A stretch of DNA of 18,201 nucleotides from Fidelibacterota bacterium UBA7303 (lineage in GTDB: Bacteria > Fidelibacterota > Marinisomatia > Marinisomatales > UBA1611), in contig DKQR01000085.1 in NCBI GenBank assembly GCA_002471805.1, positions 1-18,201 on the forward strand. The letters run 5' to 3'. How positions within the stretch are numbered: the stretch's first letter is position 1; the number at the start of each line of letters is the position of its first letter. Below the pieces are notes generated by a model that ran no database searches, had not been told where the DNA came from, and saw only the letters and a program-made list of their open reading frames with translations. Of this stretch, positions 16,401 through 18,201 are shown one piece after another. The position numbers were made by a program, and so were the translations under genes.

Positions 16401-17008
16401 GCCATGAGCTCATCATTGGGAATACCCTGTTTCTGTAAGCTATTAATATCTGTTTCTGCAAAAACACCGCATTTTCCTGCAACGTGGTGGAGTTTTATTC
16501 CATTATAACCCTGCTCACATAGCTCATCAGCGGGGATACGAAGTTTGGCATTAATTTTATCAATAACTGCACCGGTACCTCCAGCACACTTGTCATTCAT
16601 ACTGGGTACTTTCTTTTTTCGACCTGTTTCAGGATCTTCCTTGAAAACGATGATTTTAGCATCCTGGCCGCCCAATTCAATAACGGACCCAGCTTCCGGA
16701 TATAATTTTTCTACAGCCAGACAAACTGCATTTACTTCCTGCACAAACTTCGCACCAATATGTCTACCTATATTTTTACCACCGCTACCAGTAATGAAAG
16801 CACGGGTGTTTTCTGGATTGACTTGGGGCAGGTCTGCTTCAATCCGTTTTAAAAACTCTAGAACTTTTTCAGGCTGCTTGGTTTCATGTCGCTGGTAATC
16901 CCGCCAGAGAATTTCATCATTCTGTGAATCCACTACCACTATTTTGACAGTGGTGGATCCTACATCCAGACCTAAAAAATATCGTTTATCTGTAGTATTT
17001 GTATCCAT
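13460..17008 (-). CDS. Large double-ASKHA CoA activase (BcrAD/HgdC type) fused to DUF2229/COG3580
   Basis: An 1182-residue ATP-driven electron-activating protein. ASKHA module 1 (about 8-300) begins FLGLDVGSTTVK and has the cluster cysteines C141 (NDKCAGGTG) and C180 (GKCGVFAE). Module 2 (about 350-640) begins IGLDGGSTSTKG (D359) and has C482 (TQCSAGNG) and C521 (GYGCAVF). In 2-hydroxyglutaryl-CoA dehydratase activator, a homodimer shares one [4Fe-4S] cluster through these two cysteines per chain, so this chain could form the dimer within itself. A CxxCxxxC motif follows at C655, C658 and C662. The C-terminal DUF2229 part (about 690-1130) has further conserved-looking cysteines C833 (DPCFPS), C877/C880 (DCRAC) and C1075 (KCGHD), possible ligands of a second cluster. 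Such proteins are assumed to hydrolyse ATP to lower an electron's potential; the final acceptor is unknown. The COG3581-like partner lies 17 bases upstream. Confidence 0.93.
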   Translation of the reverse strand: MDTNTTDKRYFLGLDVGSTTVKIVVVDSQNDEILWRDYQRHETKQPEKVLEFLKRIEADLPQVNPENTRAFITGSGGKNIGRHIGAKFVQEVNAVCLAVEKLYPEAGSVIELGGQDAKIIVFKEDPETGRKKKVPSMNDKCAGGTGAVIDKINAKLRIPADELCEQGYNGIKLHHVAGKCGVFAETDINSLQKQGIPNDELMASLFEAIVGQNLSVLTRGHTLRPHVLLLGGPNCYVRGMREAWEENIPLIWKEREFPLPEGVDPKTLIKVPDNAQYFAALGSVEYGLDEDDDVGFYTGYNDLEHYINVGRLEEKKGIGKGLIESQEEFHAFIKKYTKKPFTPATFHEGQVVEAFIGLDGGSTSTKGVLLDKDKKILVKAYQLSKGNPIEDTKEIMANLKEQVELQGATLTILGIGTTGYAKDVLKDVLGADAAIVETVAHTESALHFYDDVDVICDVGGQDIKIMILNNGKVKDFKLNTQCSAGNGYFLQSTANDFGIQVEDYADTAFGAESMPEFGYGCAVFMQSDIVDFQRQGWKKEEIMAGLANVLPKNIWLYVSQIPNLSKLGTKFILQGGTQHNLAAVKAQVDFIESRYRGKDQAPNVIVHDHCGESGAIGAGIEAARLWSNGRETTFIGLDKVKEISYKSTTNEGTRCYFCKNKCLRTFIDVKVSDTLAEEPIQTPSEPKKFKSKVPLEAGAKRLIVGNSCEKGLVEDVNDMRVIKKDLDAKLDASPNLVEESAINVFKSFKPEIVADNIPKVMLTSTVKERALKMAARSEIRIGMPRILNMYALTPVFTGYFESLGIPSKNLVFSNFTSEKLYKEGAKRGAIDPCFPSKLGIPHVHNLLYEKHEKKPLDIIFFPMIDNMPSDLVETEDCRACPTITTTPEAVKAAFTKESDIFSDKGIKFLDTFVNIAEKGLFAKQMYEEFKEILGLSWKENKRAIEAGYASMKKFDASMRQKAREVLDQLEKEKRFGIVLLGRNYHNDPGINHEIMVEFQKLGYPVFTQESLPIDADILEKLFADEVAKGIISDPMDISDVWKNSYSENTNRKVWGAKYTARHPNLIALELSNFKCGHDAPIYAVIEEIVENSGTPYFNFKDLDENKPSGSIKIRVETIHYFLKRYREDMLKELTKKDNIEEKLKEYRLELEKKVLIEDFQMPTHNTNGTILNQQTVNSGELV

Positions 17009-17025
17009 TATAAACTTTTCATTAT

Positions 17026-18201
17026 TTATGCGGTTGCAATTTTTCCATCCATGAGATCAGAAACATGTAACACGAAGTTGGCTGCTGTCCCGATGATTCC
17101 TTCTGATACGGGAACTTTATACATTGGTTTTTTCAGTTCAGGATGATTCTCCACATAGGTTTTCATATCTTCTAAGGATTTTCCTGTTTTTGATAAAGCT
17201 GATTTGAACTCTTCCTTTGCTTTTACACGAGCACTTCCAAGAGCCATCTGAACGCGACTGTGGGCATTTACTTCACCCTCGCCGGATGTTTCAATCGGCA
17301 GGAATATCATATCCTTATACTGCTCTACAACTGCTGCTTGAGCGCCATCAGATTGAGAACTGGGCATACAGCCAAATGGTTTTAAGCTAAGAACCATGTG
17401 AGCTAAATTTTTACTAGAGTAGTAAATATTTTTAGCTACTTCCAAATGCCCTTCCCCACCACCAGATGCGGTATTGTAGTATGGATGACCGAGCCTCTGC
17501 AGTTCATACTGATCCACAAGATGATGGAGCGTTCCGCCAAGTGCATCTTGAAAACGATTGTATTCTCTGGCAAAGAGTTTTTCCGCTACGGTCATAGTAG
17601 CAACTTTCTTCCAGTAACTCAATTCAATTGCAAGTTTTTTATCCAGCCTCCATGCTGGTATATCGAACTCATCTTCACCAACTGCTTTCCGATCACGGAT
17701 AGCGGCTTTGTACTGCCACATGATATACTGAATCCATGTGCCAACAGGTTCAACAAGAACTTCTGCATTTTCACCTTCCAGAAAACGGAACATATTAAAA
17801 TTTCCATCACCTTCCGTCAGCTGGGCCCAGAATTCACCAGTTACTTTCACAACAGGTTTTACGCGGAATCTGTCCACTTCAATTTCATTGAAATTATCTC
17901 GAACCTTATTTAAGCCACCAGTGTAATCTTTTCCAAAGAGCTGATCGTAAAATTTTCCTATGTAGTTTGCTGTGCCATCCAATTTTGCCATAGAAAGAAT
18001 ACGTTTCCAGGCACCAACAGTTTCGTAGCGGCTCTTATCCCGCATTACATCGTGCATAATATCAAGATTGTTCAACATTGTTTCATCAGTTTTTCCAGGT
18101 AAGACTTCATAAGGACGAATCTGGTACCCCACCCCGTTAAACATATCCCCCATATTGAAGGCATTAATAATCGCAAGCGAAAAGTCCATATTCATTTCCA
18201 G
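17026..18201 (-). CDS. COG3581/HgdB-like activase partner protein (N-terminus beyond the window)
   Basis: At least 391 codons are open to the right edge. The first ATG in the window (18195) is probably internal, since the frame stays open upstream of it, so the gene is partial. The sequence matches the COG3581 type that accompanies large CoA activases: a GDMFNGVGYQIRPYEV block near the start, an EFWAQLTEGDGN segment, and KPFGCMPSSQSDG followed by FLPIETSGEGEVNAHSRVQM near the end. The only cysteine visible is the one in KPFGCMPS; the missing N-terminus may hold more. In some anaerobes this domain is fused to the C-terminus of the activase; here it is a separate gene 17 bases upstream of it. 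It is probably the component that accepts the low-potential electron, but no substrate is known. A substrate dehydratase role is not shown. Confidence 0.88.
   Translation of the reverse strand: MEMNMDFSLAIINAFNMGDMFNGVGYQIRPYEVLPGKTDETMLNNLDIMHDVMRDKSRYETVGAWKRILSMAKLDGTANYIGKFYDQLFGKDYTGGLNKVRDNFNEIEVDRFRVKPVVKVTGEFWAQLTEGDGNFNMFRFLEGENAEVLVEPVGTWIQYIMWQYKAAIRDRKAVGEDEFDIPAWRLDKKLAIELSYWKKVATMTVAEKLFAREYNRFQDALGGTLHHLVDQYELQRLGHPYYNTASGGGEGHLEVAKNIYYSSKNLAHMVLSLKPFGCMPSSQSDGAQAAVVEQYKDMIFLPIETSGEGEVNAHSRVQMALGSARVKAKEEFKSALSKTGKSLEDMKTYVENHPELKKPMYKVPVSEGIIGTAANFVLHVSDLMDGKIATA

Noticed and set aside
1..18201. CRISPR arrays, tRNA/rRNA genes, insertion sequences, toxin-antitoxin or phage-defence islands
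   Set aside because: No regularly spaced repeats, no cloverleaf or rRNA segments that I could see, and no transposase, integrase or defence-type genes.

Overview
The window looks like chromosomal DNA of a Gram-negative, probably anaerobic or facultatively anaerobic bacterium of the FCB/Bacteroidetes-like group. My best guess is a Neomarinimicrobiota-type lineage, with low confidence. The grounds are exported amidohydrolases with N-terminal signal peptides, many starts in AT-rich leaders without a clear Shine-Dalgarno, an FCB-flavoured metabolic set, and an oxygen-sensitive CoA-activase (BcrAD/HgdC) type operon. I see no tRNA, rRNA, CRISPR array, insertion sequence or phage gene. Base composition is uneven: roughly 1-4380 is visibly GC-richer, and 11900-13450 is very AT-rich.

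Layout. (1) 15-5187, minus strand: a tight three-gene operon with a LOG-family nucleotide phosphoribohydrolase-like protein, a 1016-residue exported tandem amidohydrolase and a 438-residue exported amidohydrolase. Both junctions are 4-nt stop/start overlaps. Of the three amidohydrolase modules only one keeps the canonical metal-binding HxH. (2) 5338-11923, plus strand: a small exported lipoprotein-like protein, a decayed short-chain dehydrogenase (one base missing near its start, C-terminal half gone), a membrane-anchored M19 dipeptidase, a radical-SAM protein resembling spore photoproduct lyase but without the expected hydrogen-donor cysteine, and then rpe-tkt-rpiB of the non-oxidative pentose phosphate pathway. 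(3) 12064-18201, minus strand: a five-gene group transcribed toward the middle of the window. It holds an HgdB/COG3581-like protein (cut by the window edge), an 1182-residue double-ASKHA CoA activase fused to a DUF2229 region, a 97-residue protein of unknown family, a membrane-anchored DUF1858 redox-disulfide protein and, after a 374-base AT-rich gap, a second copy of the 97-residue protein.

The third block is the best candidate for something undescribed. The large activase and its COG3581 partner are a recognised but poorly understood ATP-dependent low-potential electron-transfer pair. Here they sit with a membrane-tethered CxxC protein and a duplicated small soluble protein that I cannot assign to any family. 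I infer that these small proteins serve the activase as electron-delivery or regulatory partners. The sequence does not prove it.
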